Source of the DNA: Dyella monticola
Lineage (GTDB): Bacteria > Pseudomonadota > Gammaproteobacteria > Xanthomonadales > Rhodanobacteraceae
Assembly (NCBI RefSeq): GCF_003363155.1
Contig: NZ_QRBE01000016.1
Coordinates: forward strand, 1 to 64,000
DNA length: 64,000 nt
Direction: 5' to 3'
Each line of letters starts with the position of its first letter. The stretch's first letter is position 1. The translations under genes were made by a program, and so were the position numbers. The notes under the pieces are model-generated. The model was not told where the DNA came from, made no database searches, and saw only the letters and a list, made by a program, of their open reading frames with translations. Of the stretch, positions 26,447 through 36,232 are shown piece after piece.

Positions 26447-28879
26447 TCACTGCCCCGGCGCCGCTGGACTGTCTTCGCCGAGCAACGGCCCCAGGTTGCG
26501 CACGACCATGCTTTGCGGCGTCGACAGCGGCAATTGGGCTTTGCCGAGCCGCGCCAGGATGTCGAACAACAACGCGCTTTTCACCGCGGAGGCTTCACGC
26601 GGGCCGCGCACATAGGCCACGCCGGTGAACGTCATGGCGGAGCTGGTGATGTCATCCAGCGTTACGGCCGGCGAGGGTGTATCGAGTGTGGACTCATGGG
26701 CATGCAGCGCCTCCAGCATGATCTCGCGCACCTTCGCCGCGTCCGTGTCCAGCGGCATCGGCAGGCTCAGCTTCACGCGGCCTAGCGCATTGCCATGCGT
26801 CACATTGCGCAGGTTCTGCGTGATGAACTGTGAATTGGGCACGATCATGGTGGAGCGATCGCTCAGCTGGATCTCGGTGGCACGCACGTTGATGCGGCGG
26901 ATATCGCCTTCCACGCCGGGCATGCTCACCCAGTCGCCCACCTTCACCGGTCGTTCGGCCAGCAGGATCAGGCCGGAAATGAAGTTCGAGACGATCGCCT
27001 GCAGGCCAAAGCCGATACCCACGGATAACGCGCTGGCGATCCAGGTGAGGCTTTGCAAACTCACGTCGGCCGCATGCAAGGCCAGCGCGAACACGATCAC
27101 CACCGCCACATAGTTCAGCAATGTGACAATGGAATTCTGCATGCCGATATCCATCGTGGTCTTGGGCAGCAGTTGTTCGGCCAGCCAGCGACGCACGATG
27201 CGCACCACCACCATGCCCAGCGCAAATACCAGCACGGCGTTGAAGATCGCACCGGGTTTGATGGTGAGTTCGCCAACGCGCAAACGCGTAAATACATCGC
27301 CGATCTGAGTGAACAGTTCGTGTGGGCCACCGCCAAAGGGCATGAGCACAGTGCCGACTGCAACCAACAGCAACAGCACCTGGCAAACGGCGGACAGCAC
27401 GGTGGAGGTCTGCTCCAACGTGGTGTGCGCAACGCTGAAGGTCGATTGCAGGCGTTGGCCGCTGCGTCCATGCGGTGCCAACAAGGCATCGAACAGATCG
27501 CGTTGCAAATGCGACAGCATGTAGAACGCGGCCACGATCATGCCGATCCAGAGCATCTGCCACGAAATGAAGAAGCCAAGCGCCACATAGCCGCTGAGCA
27601 CGGCCAGCCATGCCACCACCACCCCAAGCGTACCCAACCCAAACACTACGCCGATCCATAGCGCCTGACTGGGTGGTTTCTCGCCGTGCTTGCGTTGCGT
27701 AGTACGCGCGCGCTTGGCGCGTGCCAGCGCTGCGCCCACCAGTCCCGTAATCAACAGCGCGAGAAACGCGTGTGTGGCAACGGCTGCCGGCAGACTGGCG
27801 CCGGCCAGCGTATTGAAATGTCCGATGACCCCTAGCAGCAAAAACGCGCCACCCAGCAACCAGGGAAACCAGCGCAGATTACGTGCCGTGAATTTCGTGA
27901 GCGCAGGTAGCCGCCAGGAAGGATGGTTCACCGAGAGCAGCGCACGTCCCAGGCCGGCGATAAAGGCGGCAAAGAACACCGATCGCACGGTTGCCTGCGC
28001 GAACGTGTCGATCTCCTCATCCAGCATGTCGTTCCAGTTGAAACCCAGATACGCCAACCATGCGGCCACGCCGATCGACAGCGTTACCGTGAGCGTGAAG
28101 ATCACCGCCATCGCACTGCGCCGCAGGTGCCCATCGGGCATGTAGCGACTTGCGAGTGCCAGTGTGACGCGCTCGATCAACCAGCGACCCGGCACGATCA
28201 GCAACAGGCCGCCAAACAGGCACAGCAGCAGCGGAGTGCGGGAATCGGGCGCCCATGCAAGCGCGAGATCTTCGACGAAGAGATCCTTCGCGCGGCCGAC
28301 GCGCGTCATGTCGTCGGGAAAGGCTTTTCCCAGTTCTTTCCAGAAACCGATGCCCAGCGGTGAATCCGTGCGCGAGCCCAGTTGCGCCTGGACCTGCTCG
28401 TTGTGCGTTTGAACGATCTGCGAGGCGAGTTTGGCGGCATCCTGGCTCAGTAGCTGCGCCTGTTTGATCTGCCCATCCAGCTTGGACTTGTCGCGCTCGA
28501 GCTGGCGCCGCTGCTGGCTTATCGCCGCCGTTTCGGGGGGCGCCCCAGCGGACGGGGCAGGGCCGAGCACGGTGAGGCGTGTCTGCACACTCTGCAGTTC
28601 GGGTGCAAGTGTCTGCGTCAGCGTGTCGGCCTGTTGTTGTACATCGGTGGCAGTGGTGCGCAGATCGTTCAACGAGGTTGTCGTGCTGGATTTGCTGTTG
28701 AACGTGGTCTTGATGTCGTCCAGCTGCTTGCCGAGGTTGTCCAGCGCGCGCCCCGGGTCTTGCGTGGAGCTGGCGGCGGCGGGCGCAGTCGGGGTGTTTT
28801 GTGCGGCTACGGACTGCACGCCCAGCAACAGCGAGCCAAGTAGCAGAGGGGCAATGAGCTTACGGAGGGAAGTAGGCAT
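26447..28879 (-). CDS. Large mechanosensitive channel of the MscS family (DUF3772/MscK-like)
   Basis: About 810 residues. A signal peptide (LRKLIAPLLLGSLLLGVQSVAA) leads to a periplasmic coiled-coil-rich region (residues about 40-190, with LDNLGKQLDDIKTTF and QRRQLERDKSKLDGQIKQ), then about ten membrane segments. The pore-lining helix and beta domain of MscS appear as IASALSVGIGFGLQAIVSNFISGLILLAERPVKVGDWV, followed by the C-terminal domain. It should release solutes on hypo-osmotic shock. The start at 28879 is set by the signal peptide; in-frame ATGs at 28888 and 28927 are alternatives. A dispersed inverted repeat lies just upstream. Confidence 0.88.
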   Translation of the reverse strand: MPTSLRKLIAPLLLGSLLLGVQSVAAQNTPTAPAAASSTQDPGRALDNLGKQLDDIKTTFNSKSSTTTSLNDLRTTATDVQQQADTLTQTLAPELQSVQTRLTVLGPAPSAGAPPETAAISQQRRQLERDKSKLDGQIKQAQLLSQDAAKLASQIVQTHNEQVQAQLGSRTDSPLGIGFWKELGKAFPDDMTRVGRAKDLFVEDLALAWAPDSRTPLLLCLFGGLLLIVPGRWLIERVTLALASRYMPDGHLRRSAMAVIFTLTVTLSIGVAAWLAYLGFNWNDMLDEEIDTFAQATVRSVFFAAFIAGLGRALLSVNHPSWRLPALTKFTARNLRWFPWLLGGAFLLLGVIGHFNTLAGASLPAAVATHAFLALLITGLVGAALARAKRARTTQRKHGEKPPSQALWIGVVFGLGTLGVVVAWLAVLSGYVALGFFISWQMLWIGMIVAAFYMLSHLQRDLFDALLAPHGRSGQRLQSTFSVAHTTLEQTSTVLSAVCQVLLLLVAVGTVLMPFGGGPHELFTQIGDVFTRLRVGELTIKPGAIFNAVLVFALGMVVVRIVRRWLAEQLLPKTTMDIGMQNSIVTLLNYVAVVIVFALALHAADVSLQSLTWIASALSVGIGFGLQAIVSNFISGLILLAERPVKVGDWVSMPGVEGDIRRINVRATEIQLSDRSTMIVPNSQFITQNLRNVTHGNALGRVKLSLPMPLDTDAAKVREIMLEALHAHESTLDTPSPAVTLDDITSSAMTFTGVAYVRGPREASAVKSALLFDILARLGKAQLPLSTPQSMVVRNLGPLLGEDSPAAPGQ

Positions 28880-28994
28880 GCCCGGCATGATCCGAAGCGC
28901 TTCGCCAATGGTCAATTGTTCCTTCATGGATTGGCTTTTCACGCGGGGTTTGCGTTCAGGCAAATGCGTGACCGTTTGCGCAAGTACCTCAATG

Positions 28995-29076
28995 TCGTCG
29001 CCCCGGCGAAAGCCGGGGCCCAGTGACTTTGAGCGTCGGCGTGCCACCAGTCCCAAGGCTTTCGCCGGGGTGACGA
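28995..29076. repeat. REP-like dispersed inverted repeat
   Basis: TCGTCGCCCCGGCGAAAGCC (28995-29014) is matched in inverse by GGCTTTCGCCGGGGTGACGA (29057-29076) with one mismatch in 20. The left arm is itself a small hairpin (CCCCGGC GAAA GCCGGGG). It lies between divergent mscS-like and ABC exporter genes. Shorter relatives are at 31120-31150 and near 38602-38638. Confidence 0.7.
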
Positions 29077-29149
29077 TTTATGAGCCCTGTATAGTGGCCA
29101 ATTCGCCCCCACTTTCACTGGCTCGCCCCATGGATACGGACTCCGCGCC

Positions 29150-30994
29150 ATGATTTTCCGCTGGTTCGAATCGTTCATCGACCCCTTCAAGGAACCGGTC
29201 GACACCATGCCGCCCAAGCAAGTGGGGCGGTTCTACGTGTTTTACCTGCGCCAGGTGTGGCCCGTGTTCGCTGCGGCCATCGTGGTGGGGTTCGGTGTGG
29301 CGTTGGTGGAAGTGTCGCTGTTCGGCTTCATCGGCCGCATCGTGGATATGGCCAAAGGCGCGCCAGGAAAAGCGTTTTTCGCCGTGCATGGGCGCGAATT
29401 GCTGTGGATGGCGGTGGTGGCGCTGGTGCTGCGCCCGTTATTCATCGGTATCCACGACCTGCTGGTGAACCAGGCCGTGGTGCCCAATCTCACCAATCGC
29501 ATCCGCTGGCAGAACCATCGCTATGTGATCCGCCAGAGCCTGGGTTTCTTTCAGAACGATTACGCCGGGCGCATCGCCAACCGCATCATGCAGACCGGCG
29601 CGTCATTGCGCGAATCGGCCGTGCAGATCGTCGATGCGATCTGGTATGTAGCGATCTACACCGGCAGCGCCATCGTGATGTTCGCCCATGCCGACGTATG
29701 GCTGGCGATGCCGCTGGTGGTGTGGCTGTTCGCCTACGTGGGCACGTTGTCCTTCTTTATTCCGCGCACGCGGCAGCGTTCGTGGCTTGCATCCGAAGCG
29801 CGTTCGAAATTGATGGGCCGCATCGTGGACGGTTACAGCAACGTCCTTACCCTCAAGCTGTTTGCGCACACCCAGCGGGAGGAAGCGTATGTGGCCGAGG
29901 CGATGGGGGAACAGACGCAGAAACTGCGCGCCATGACGCGTCTGACCACCGCCATGGACACCACCATCACTACGCTCAACGGCTTCCTGATCGTGGGCAC
30001 TTCTGCCTTGGCCGTATGGCTGTGGAGCGAGGGCAAGGTCACCGTGGGCGCCATTGCGCTTTCCACGGGCCTGGTGATTCGCATCAACAACATGTCCGGC
30101 TGGATCATGTGGGTGGTGAACGGTATTTTCGAAAACGTCGGCACCGTGCAGGACGGCATCACCACCATCTCCCAACCACGGACCGTGCAGGATCGCGAAG
30201 GCGCCATGCCGTTGGAAGTGGTCGCCGGCGAGGTGCGTTTGGATGACATCCATTTCCATTACGGCAAGCAGGGTGGCGTGATGGCGGGCTTGAACCTCAA
30301 GGTTCGCCCGGGTGAAAAGATCGGCCTGGTGGGGCCTTCCGGTGCCGGCAAATCCACGCTGGTGAACGTGCTGCTGCGTTTGTATGACCTGGAAGGTGGC
30401 CACATCTACATCGACGGCACCGATATTTCGCACGTCTCCCAGGAAAGCCTGCGCTCGCAGATCGGCGTGGTGACGCAGGACACCTCGCTATTGCACCGCT
30501 CCGTGCGCGACAACTTGTTGTACGGTCGCCCCGATGCCAGCGATGCGCAATTGCAGGAAGCGATCCGCAAGGCGCGTGCTGACGAATTCATTCCCAACCT
30601 GGTCGACGGCGAAGGTCGCCGCGGCCTGGATGCCCATGTGGGCGAGCGCGGCGTGAAGCTTTCCGGTGGTCAGCGCCAACGCATCGCCATCGCACGCGTG
30701 CTGCTGAAGGATGCGCCCATTCTGGTGCTGGACGAGGCTACTTCCGCGCTGGATTCGGAAGTGGAAGCGGCCATTCAGGAAAGCCTGGAATTGCTGATGG
30801 AAGGCAAGACCGTCATCGCCATTGCGCACCGCCTCTCCACCATCGCGCGGATGGATCGCCTAGTGGTGATGGACAAGGGCAACGTGGTCGAGAGCGGTAC
30901 ACATGCCGAGCTGACTGCGCACGGCGGCCTGTACGCACGCCTGTGGCAGCGGCAGACGGGTGGTTTCGTTGCTGCGGACGATGCTCTGGTGTGA
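29150..30994 (+). CDS. ABC exporter, fused permease and ATP-binding protein
   Basis: 614 residues, a full half-transporter of the MsbA/multidrug type. The N-terminal half has six membrane helices; the ATPase half has Walker A GPSGAGKST, signature LSGGQRQR, Walker B ILVLDEATSALD and the H-loop AHRLST. It would act as a homodimer. Substrate unknown: lipids, drugs or peptides are all possible. No adaptor or partner gene adjoins it. A T-tailed hairpin follows about 60 bases downstream, so it is probably monocistronic. Confidence 0.9.
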   Translation: MIFRWFESFIDPFKEPVDTMPPKQVGRFYVFYLRQVWPVFAAAIVVGFGVALVEVSLFGFIGRIVDMAKGAPGKAFFAVHGRELLWMAVVALVLRPLFIGIHDLLVNQAVVPNLTNRIRWQNHRYVIRQSLGFFQNDYAGRIANRIMQTGASLRESAVQIVDAIWYVAIYTGSAIVMFAHADVWLAMPLVVWLFAYVGTLSFFIPRTRQRSWLASEARSKLMGRIVDGYSNVLTLKLFAHTQREEAYVAEAMGEQTQKLRAMTRLTTAMDTTITTLNGFLIVGTSALAVWLWSEGKVTVGAIALSTGLVIRINNMSGWIMWVVNGIFENVGTVQDGITTISQPRTVQDREGAMPLEVVAGEVRLDDIHFHYGKQGGVMAGLNLKVRPGEKIGLVGPSGAGKSTLVNVLLRLYDLEGGHIYIDGTDISHVSQESLRSQIGVVTQDTSLLHRSVRDNLLYGRPDASDAQLQEAIRKARADEFIPNLVDGEGRRGLDAHVGERGVKLSGGQRQRIAIARVLLKDAPILVLDEATSALDSEVEAAIQESLELLMEGKTVIAIAHRLSTIARMDRLVVMDKGNVVESGTHAELTAHGGLYARLWQRQTGGFVAADDALV

Positions 30995-31056
30995 GCGCGA
31001 CGGGCACAGTCGAACTGCTTTACAGCCGTCCGTGTTGGTGGGTTTTTCTTGACGTC

Positions 31057-31094
31057 ATTCCCGCTTTCGCGCGCGGCTGTCCGGGAATTTTTTT
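31057..31094 (+). terminator. Rho-independent terminator after the ABC exporter gene
   Basis: ATTCCCG (31057-31063) pairs with CGGGAAT (31082-31088), followed by an uninterrupted run of seven T (31088-31094). The 18-base loop can pair further (GC-rich). Confidence 0.75.
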
Positions 31095-31119
31095 GCGCGC
31101 CCTGCAGATGGCTAAACAC

Positions 31120-31150
31120 CTTGTCGCCCCGGCTTTCACGGGGCGACAAG
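31120..31150. repeat. Perfect hairpin of the dispersed repeat type
   Basis: CTTGTCGCCCCG and CGGGGCGACAAG form a perfect 12-bp stem around GCTTTCA. The core GTCGCCCCGGC is shared with the repeat at 28995. It lies between convergent genes and may also stop transcription of the ClC gene on the minus strand. Confidence 0.65.
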
Positions 31151-31178
31151 CAACCATCGCAGCACGTTGAACGATGCA

Positions 31179-33059
31179 CTAATCGGGCGAGTAAGCCTCG
31201 TCCCGCCGCTTTCCACCCAAGTCCAGATGCCGCGAAAGCTGCCGCGCTTCGCGCAACCTGCGCGCATGCGCGGCAAGCAAATCGCCACGCGTAATGATGC
31301 CTACCATGCGGTGCGGCGAGCTCATGCTCACCACCACCAGACGACCCACCTCCGACTCCACCATGTGATCGGCGGCTTCGCGCAGGGTGTGGTCTTCGCG
31401 CACCACCAGCGGCGCGCGGTGAACCAGCGAGCGCATCTTCGCGGCGTCCGCCAGCGAGGCATCGTAAAGCTGGCGCCGCGTTACCACGCCAAGCACCTGG
31501 TCATCCGCATCAAGCACGGGGAAACCCTGGTGCTTGGTGGATGCGCCATCGGAAGCGAGCCACTGGCGCACTTGCCCAATCGTCTGTTCGGCACGCAGGG
31601 ACACCACGTTACGGCTGCAGGCGTCACGTACGAAGATCTGATCCAGATAATCGGCCGCGTAATCGGAGGGCACACGCACGCCGCGGCGCACGATTTTCTC
31701 CGTCATGATGGTGTTGCGCATCATCAGGCCAGAAACAAGATAAGAGGCTGCGCATGCACCCAGTAGCGGCAGCAGGCCGTGGGGCTGCTGCGTGGTTTCG
31801 AAGGCAAACACCACCGAGGTGAGGAACGCACGCGACGCGCCGGCGAAGATGGCGGCCATGCATACGAGGGCCGCCATGTGCGGGTCCACTTGCAGCCATG
31901 GTGCGTGAGCCGCCAGCAGGATGCCCATTACGCCGCCCATCGTGCTGCCGATCGTGAACAACGGCGCAAGCGTACCGCCCGAGGTGCCGCTACCCAACGC
32001 TACCGTCCACGACAGCCACTTCAACACGCACAAGGCCAGCATGGCGCTCAGGCCGATCTGCCCAGCCAAGGCAGCGGTGATGTTGGTGTAACCCACGCCG
32101 AGCGTCAGCGGCATGAAGTAACCGATGACGCCGACCACCAGACCGCCGAGCGCCGGCCACCACATCCAATGGACCGGCAGCTTTTCGAAGTAATCTTCCA
32201 CCGCATACGTGACATGCGTGACGCCTACGCTCACCACGCCCACGATCAGGCCGAGCACGATATAGGTGGCGATGGCCGGCAGCGTAGGCGTTGCCACCGC
32301 AGGCATCGCAAACATCGGCGCATTGCCTTCCAGCACATAACGGAAGCCCGTAGCGACAGCGGTCGCCAGTGCCACGGGAATCAGCGAGCGCGCGCGGCGT
32401 TCGAACAGCAACAGCTCGATCGCCAGCAGCACAGCGGAAATCGGCGCCGAAAACACTGCGGCCATACCGGCTGCTGCACCGGCTGCGAGCAAGGTCTTGC
32501 GCTCGTCGGCCGTAACATGCATGAGCTGGGCGATCAATGAACCCAGTGCGCCGCCCGTGGCGATGATCGGGCCTTCGGCACCGAACGGCCCGCCCGAACC
32601 AATCGCAATGGCCGACGACACCGGCTTCAGCCAGGTGATGCGCGGCGGAATGCGGCTTTCGTTGAGCAGCACCTGCTCCATGGCTTCGGGAATGCCATGG
32701 CCACGGATGGCCCGCGAACCCCAGCGCGCCATGATGCCGACGATCACGCCGCCGATGGCCGGTATCACGATCACCCATTTACCCAGATGATTACCGGCCG
32801 GGCTGCTGAAATCGAAGCTCCAATGGCCGTAGAAACTGAGATTGGTGATCAACCCGATCAGGCCGGTCAATACCTTGGCGACCACGGCCACCACGCCGCC
32901 CAGCAGCATGGCGACGAAACCGATCCACAGCACGCGTCCGTCCAGTGGACGGAATTGCCGCGGCATGTGCGCGGCGGCGAGGGTGGGGTCGAGCGAGGGA
33001 GCAAGGGGGAGCGAGGCGCGACTGTGGGATTCCACAGGGTCTACATGGGAAGGGGGCAT
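31179..33059 (-). CDS. ClC-family chloride channel/transporter with C-terminal CBS pair
   Basis: 626 residues. ClC selectivity motifs are present: GSGGPFGAEGP (the GSGIPE/GKEGP-type loops), AAGAAAGMAAVFSAPISAVLLAIE and GGTLAPLFTIGSTMGG. About ten membrane helices end near residue 450. Two CBS domains follow (about 480-600, including DADDQVLGVVTRRQLYDA and MVGIITRGDLLAAH), which in related proteins bind adenine nucleotides and gate transport. Probably a Cl-/H+ exchanger or channel in the inner membrane. The start at 33059 has a poor ribosome-binding site, so the in-frame ATG at 32966 is an alternative. Confidence 0.9.
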   Translation of the reverse strand: MPPSHVDPVESHSRASLPLAPSLDPTLAAAHMPRQFRPLDGRVLWIGFVAMLLGGVVAVVAKVLTGLIGLITNLSFYGHWSFDFSSPAGNHLGKWVIVIPAIGGVIVGIMARWGSRAIRGHGIPEAMEQVLLNESRIPPRITWLKPVSSAIAIGSGGPFGAEGPIIATGGALGSLIAQLMHVTADERKTLLAAGAAAGMAAVFSAPISAVLLAIELLLFERRARSLIPVALATAVATGFRYVLEGNAPMFAMPAVATPTLPAIATYIVLGLIVGVVSVGVTHVTYAVEDYFEKLPVHWMWWPALGGLVVGVIGYFMPLTLGVGYTNITAALAGQIGLSAMLALCVLKWLSWTVALGSGTSGGTLAPLFTIGSTMGGVMGILLAAHAPWLQVDPHMAALVCMAAIFAGASRAFLTSVVFAFETTQQPHGLLPLLGACAASYLVSGLMMRNTIMTEKIVRRGVRVPSDYAADYLDQIFVRDACSRNVVSLRAEQTIGQVRQWLASDGASTKHQGFPVLDADDQVLGVVTRRQLYDASLADAAKMRSLVHRAPLVVREDHTLREAADHMVESEVGRLVVVSMSSPHRMVGIITRGDLLAAHARRLREARQLSRHLDLGGKRRDEAYSPD

Positions 33060-33212
33060 GGATGGGTACGGTCGTAAAGGCGCGGCAAGGTTACAGGGAT
33101 GTTAGCGCGGTAGCTGGCTGGAAAATGAATTGCCTGCACATTTTCTCGAAATAAATCGTAGGCGATCTCATCGACTTTTGTGGGTCTTTGTGCTCAAGGT
33201 GCCGCTGGATGC

Positions 33213-33244
33213 TTGACTCTGGACCTTGATCAAGGCTCTAGACT
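33213..33244 (+). promoter_or_regulatory. MerR-type promoter with 20-bp spacer and internal dyad
   Basis: A -35 box TTGACT (33213-33218) and a -10 box TAGACT (33239-33244) are separated by 20 bases, the overlong spacer typical of MerR-regulated promoters. The spacer contains the perfect palindrome CCTTGATCAAGG (33224-33235). The ATG of the merR-type gene lies only seven bases after the -10 box, so the transcript should be leaderless or nearly so. It would drive both regulator and ATPase. Confidence 0.8.
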
Positions 33245-33250
33245 TGCCTC

Positions 33251-33676
33251 ATGAACACGCCATCCGCCTCGCTTACCATCGGGTCCGTCGCCAAGCGCGC
33301 CGGCGTCGCCATCGACACCATCCGCTATTACGAGCGCGAAGGTTTGCTGCCCGCGCCACTGCGCCGCGCTTCGGGCTACCGCAGTTATGACGAAACGGCC
33401 ATTAGCCGGCTGCGCTTCATCCGGCGCGCCAAGGAGCTCGGTTTCACGCTGGAGGAAATCCGCGATTTGCTGGCCTTGTCCTCGAATCGGCGCGGTGGGG
33501 TGAAGGCGGTGCGCAAGCGCGCCGAACAACGCCTTGCCAGCATCGATGCGCGCATCGCCGAGCTGATGCGTATTCGCAACGGGCTGCAGCAATTGATCGA
33601 GGCGTGCCCAGGACATGGCGATCCGCAAGGGTGCCCGATCCTGCGCGCGTTGTCGGACGAGGAGCCGCAGGCATGA
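33251..33676 (+). CDS. MerR-family heavy-metal-responsive regulator (CueR-like)
   Basis: 141 residues. The N-terminal winged helix reads [25 protein letters not shown], followed by the dimer helix. The C-terminal metal loop has two cysteines in [12 protein letters not shown], the CueR/ZntR-type arrangement in which a Cx7C pair binds Cu(I) or another soft metal. It distorts the promoter with a 20-bp spacer directly upstream to activate transcription. Its stop codon overlaps the ATG of the P-type ATPase gene (ATGA), so sensor and pump are coupled in one operon. No ribosome-binding site is needed if the mRNA is leaderless, as the promoter position suggests. Confidence 0.9.
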   Translation: MNTPSASLTIGSVAKRAGVAIDTIRYYEREGLLPAPLRRASGYRSYDETAISRLRFIRRAKELGFTLEEIRDLLALSSNRRGGVKAVRKRAEQRLASIDARIAELMRIRNGLQQLIEACPGHGDPQGCPILRALSDEEPQA

Positions 33677-36180
33677 GTGCGTGCTGCCCTGCCGCCACCG
33701 GCAACGCGCGCGATCCTATCTGCGGCATGAGCATGGACCCTGTATCGGCTGGGTACCGCAGCGACTATGCCGGCCAGACGTTTTACTTCTGCTGTGCCGG
33801 TTGTAAAGCGACCTTCGACGCGGAGCCCGTGCGTTATGCACAGGCCGCGCCTGTGTTGACCACCATGCATCACGTGCCACGAGATCGACACGAGGATGGC
33901 AAGGTAAAAGACCCGGTATGCGGTATGACCGTCGATCCCGCTGTCAGCCCTCATCACGCCGAGCATCACGGACAGACGCATCACTTCTGTGCAGCGGCTT
34001 GCCGGCACCGATTCCTCGCCCATCCCGACCACTACCTGCATGCAGAACGCGCAGCTCCTACGCCCGTGCAAGGTGCGGTGTACACCTGCCCGATGCACCC
34101 GCGCGTGCAACAGAACGGCCCTGGCGATTGCCCGATCTGCGGCATGGCGTTGGAGCCCATGATGCCGAGCCTGGAAGACGACGACGGCGATGCAGCACGC
34201 GCGATGCTTCGTCGCTTAGGGCTGTTGATCGGGTTGACATTGCCGGTGTTCGTGCTCGCCATGCGGCCGCACGTGGGTATGTATCTGTCGGGCGGGTGGG
34301 CGCACGCGGCCGGATGGATCGAAGCTGCGCTCGCCAGCGTCGTCGTGCTATGGGGTGGGGTACCCTTCTTCGCGCGTGGCTGGCGTTCGCTCAAGCCGTG
34401 GCGGCCGAACATGTACACGCTGATTGCCCTGGGCACCGGCGTGGCATGGTTGTACAGCGTGCTGGCTTTTTTTGTGCCGCAGATCTTTCCACCTGGTTTT
34501 CGCGATGCGCAGGGTCAGGTCGATGTCTACTTCGAATCCGCCGCGGTGATCGTCACGCTGGTGACGCTGGGCGACACGCTGGAATGGCGAGCACGTCGGC
34601 GCACCGGCGTCGCTTTGAAAGCGTTACTGGGCTTGGTTCCGAAAACGGCGCGCCGCATGCGCGATGGCCAGGAGCAGGATGTGCCGCTCGATGACGTGCA
34701 GGTCGGGGATGTGTTGCGCATTCGTCCCGGCGAAAAGCTGCCGGTCGATGGCGTCGTGCTGAGCGGTCACAGTCAGGTCGACGAATCCATGCTTACGGGC
34801 GAATCCATGCCTGTGACAAAGGCACCCGGCGACGCGCTTACCGGTGGCACAGTCAATCAGCAAGGCGCCTTGACCATGCGCGTGGAAAACGTCGGTGCAT
34901 CGACCGTGCTGGCGCAGATTGTCGCGCAGGTGGCGCAGGCGCAACGCAGCAAGGCACCCTTGCAACGCACCGCCGATCGCGCCGCCGCGTGGTTTGTGCC
35001 GGTGGTTATCGTTGTAGCCGTGCTGGCGTTTGCCGGATGGGCCGGGTTCGGTCCGCAACCACGCTTCGCGCATGCGTTGATTGCTGCAGTGTCCGTACTC
35101 ATCATCGCTTGCCCGTGCGCATTGGGGCTGGCAACGCCGATTTCGATCATGGTGGCAAGTGGGCGTGGCGCGCAGCAGGGTTTGCTGTTCAAGGATGCGG
35201 CGGCCATCGAAGCCATGCGCGAGGTCGACACGCTTGTGCTGGACAAGACCGGCACGCTTACCGAGGGTAAACCTGCGCTGGTATCGGTTTTGTCGCTCGA
35301 TCACTACACGCGCGACGAATTGCTGAGCATGGCCGCGAGCCTGGAGCAGGCGAGCGAACACCCCCTGGCGAGGAGCGTGGCGTCAGCCGCCAAGGACGAG
35401 GGTATGTCCTGCCAGGATATCCATGATTTCCACGTGCATGCAGGCGGCGGTGTCACCGGCCGGACGCAGACCCATCGGCTCGCTTTCGGCAATGCGCTGC
35501 TGATGCAGCAATCGGGCATAGCGCTGGATGCACCAACGCTCGCACGTGCGGATGCCTTGCGCAATGAAGGTGCGACGGTGATGTTCCTCGCGATCGACGG
35601 CCACGTCGCGGGGTTGTTCGGCGTGAGCGACCGCATCAAGCGAGACACGGCTCAAGCCGTTGCAGGATTGAAAGCCGCCGGCATGCGCGTCGTGATGCTT
35701 ACCGGCGATCACGCCACCACGGCCAATACCGTTGCGCGCGAACTGGCTATCGATGAGGTGCATGCCGGCATGTCGCCTACGGGCAAAGCCGCCGTGATCG
35801 AGCACTTGCGCCAGCAAGGGCGCCGCGTGGCGATGGCTGGCGACGGCATCAATGACGCGCAGGCGCTTGCTACCGCCGATATCGGCATTGCCATGGGGCA
35901 CGGCACCGATGTCGCCATGGAGGTGGCGCAGATCACGCTGGTGAAAGGGCAGCTCGGCGGCATCCTGCGTGCACGCACGTTATCGCAGGCGACCGTGCGC
36001 AATATCCGCCAGAATCTGTTCTTCGCGTTCGTCTATAACGCCGTGGGCGTGCCATTGGCGGCGGGTGTACTGTACCCACTGTTCGGTATCACCTTGTCCC
36101 CGATGGTGGCGGCCCTGGCGATGAGCTTGTCATCGGTGTCGGTGGTGAGTAATGCATTGCGGTTGCGTAAGCTTGCATAG
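33673..36180 (+). CDS. P1B-type copper-transporting ATPase with two YHS domains and a heavy-metal-binding domain
   Basis: About 835 residues. The N-terminus has two YHS-type metal domains ([10 protein letters not shown] at about 14-23 with FYFCCAGC, and [10 protein letters not shown] at about 80-89 with HHFCAAAC), then a heavy-metal-binding domain ([26 protein letters not shown] at about 137-162). The ATPase core shows CPC in the sixth membrane helix ([11 protein letters not shown], about 481-483), the phosphorylation site DKTGT (about 523), SEHPLA and [13 protein letters not shown] indicates Cu(I) or Ag(I) export (P1B-1 class). The classical CxxC ferredoxin-like domain is absent, replaced by the YHS pair. 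The start overlaps the regulator stop. Confidence 0.92.
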   Translation: MSACCPAATGNARDPICGMSMDPVSAGYRSDYAGQTFYFCCAGCKATFDAEPVRYAQAAPVLTTMHHVPRDRHEDGKVKDPVCGMTVDPAVSPHHAEHHGQTHHFCAAACRHRFLAHPDHYLHAERAAPTPVQGAVYTCPMHPRVQQNGPGDCPICGMALEPMMPSLEDDDGDAARAMLRRLGLLIGLTLPVFVLAMRPHVGMYLSGGWAHAAGWIEAALASVVVLWGGVPFFARGWRSLKPWRPNMYTLIALGTGVAWLYSVLAFFVPQIFPPGFRDAQGQVDVYFESAAVIVTLVTLGDTLEWRARRRTGVALKALLGLVPKTARRMRDGQEQDVPLDDVQVGDVLRIRPGEKLPVDGVVLSGHSQVDESMLTGESMPVTKAPGDALTGGTVNQQGALTMRVENVGASTVLAQIVAQVAQAQRSKAPLQRTADRAAAWFVPVVIVVAVLAFAGWAGFGPQPRFAHALIAAVSVLIIACPCALGLATPISIMVASGRGAQQGLLFKDAAAIEAMREVDTLVLDKTGTLTEGKPALVSVLSLDHYTRDELLSMAASLEQASEHPLARSVASAAKDEGMSCQDIHDFHVHAGGGVTGRTQTHRLAFGNALLMQQSGIALDAPTLARADALRNEGATVMFLAIDGHVAGLFGVSDRIKRDTAQAVAGLKAAGMRVVMLTGDHATTANTVARELAIDEVHAGMSPTGKAAVIEHLRQQGRRVAMAGDGINDAQALATADIGIAMGHGTDVAMEVAQITLVKGQLGGILRARTLSQATVRNIRQNLFFAFVYNAVGVPLAAGVLYPLFGITLSPMVAALAMSLSSVSVVSNALRLRKLA

Positions 36181-36232
36181 AAAGGCGCTGAGGGTCAGGA
36201 AATATGCGTAAATCTTCCTGGTCTATCGGTTG

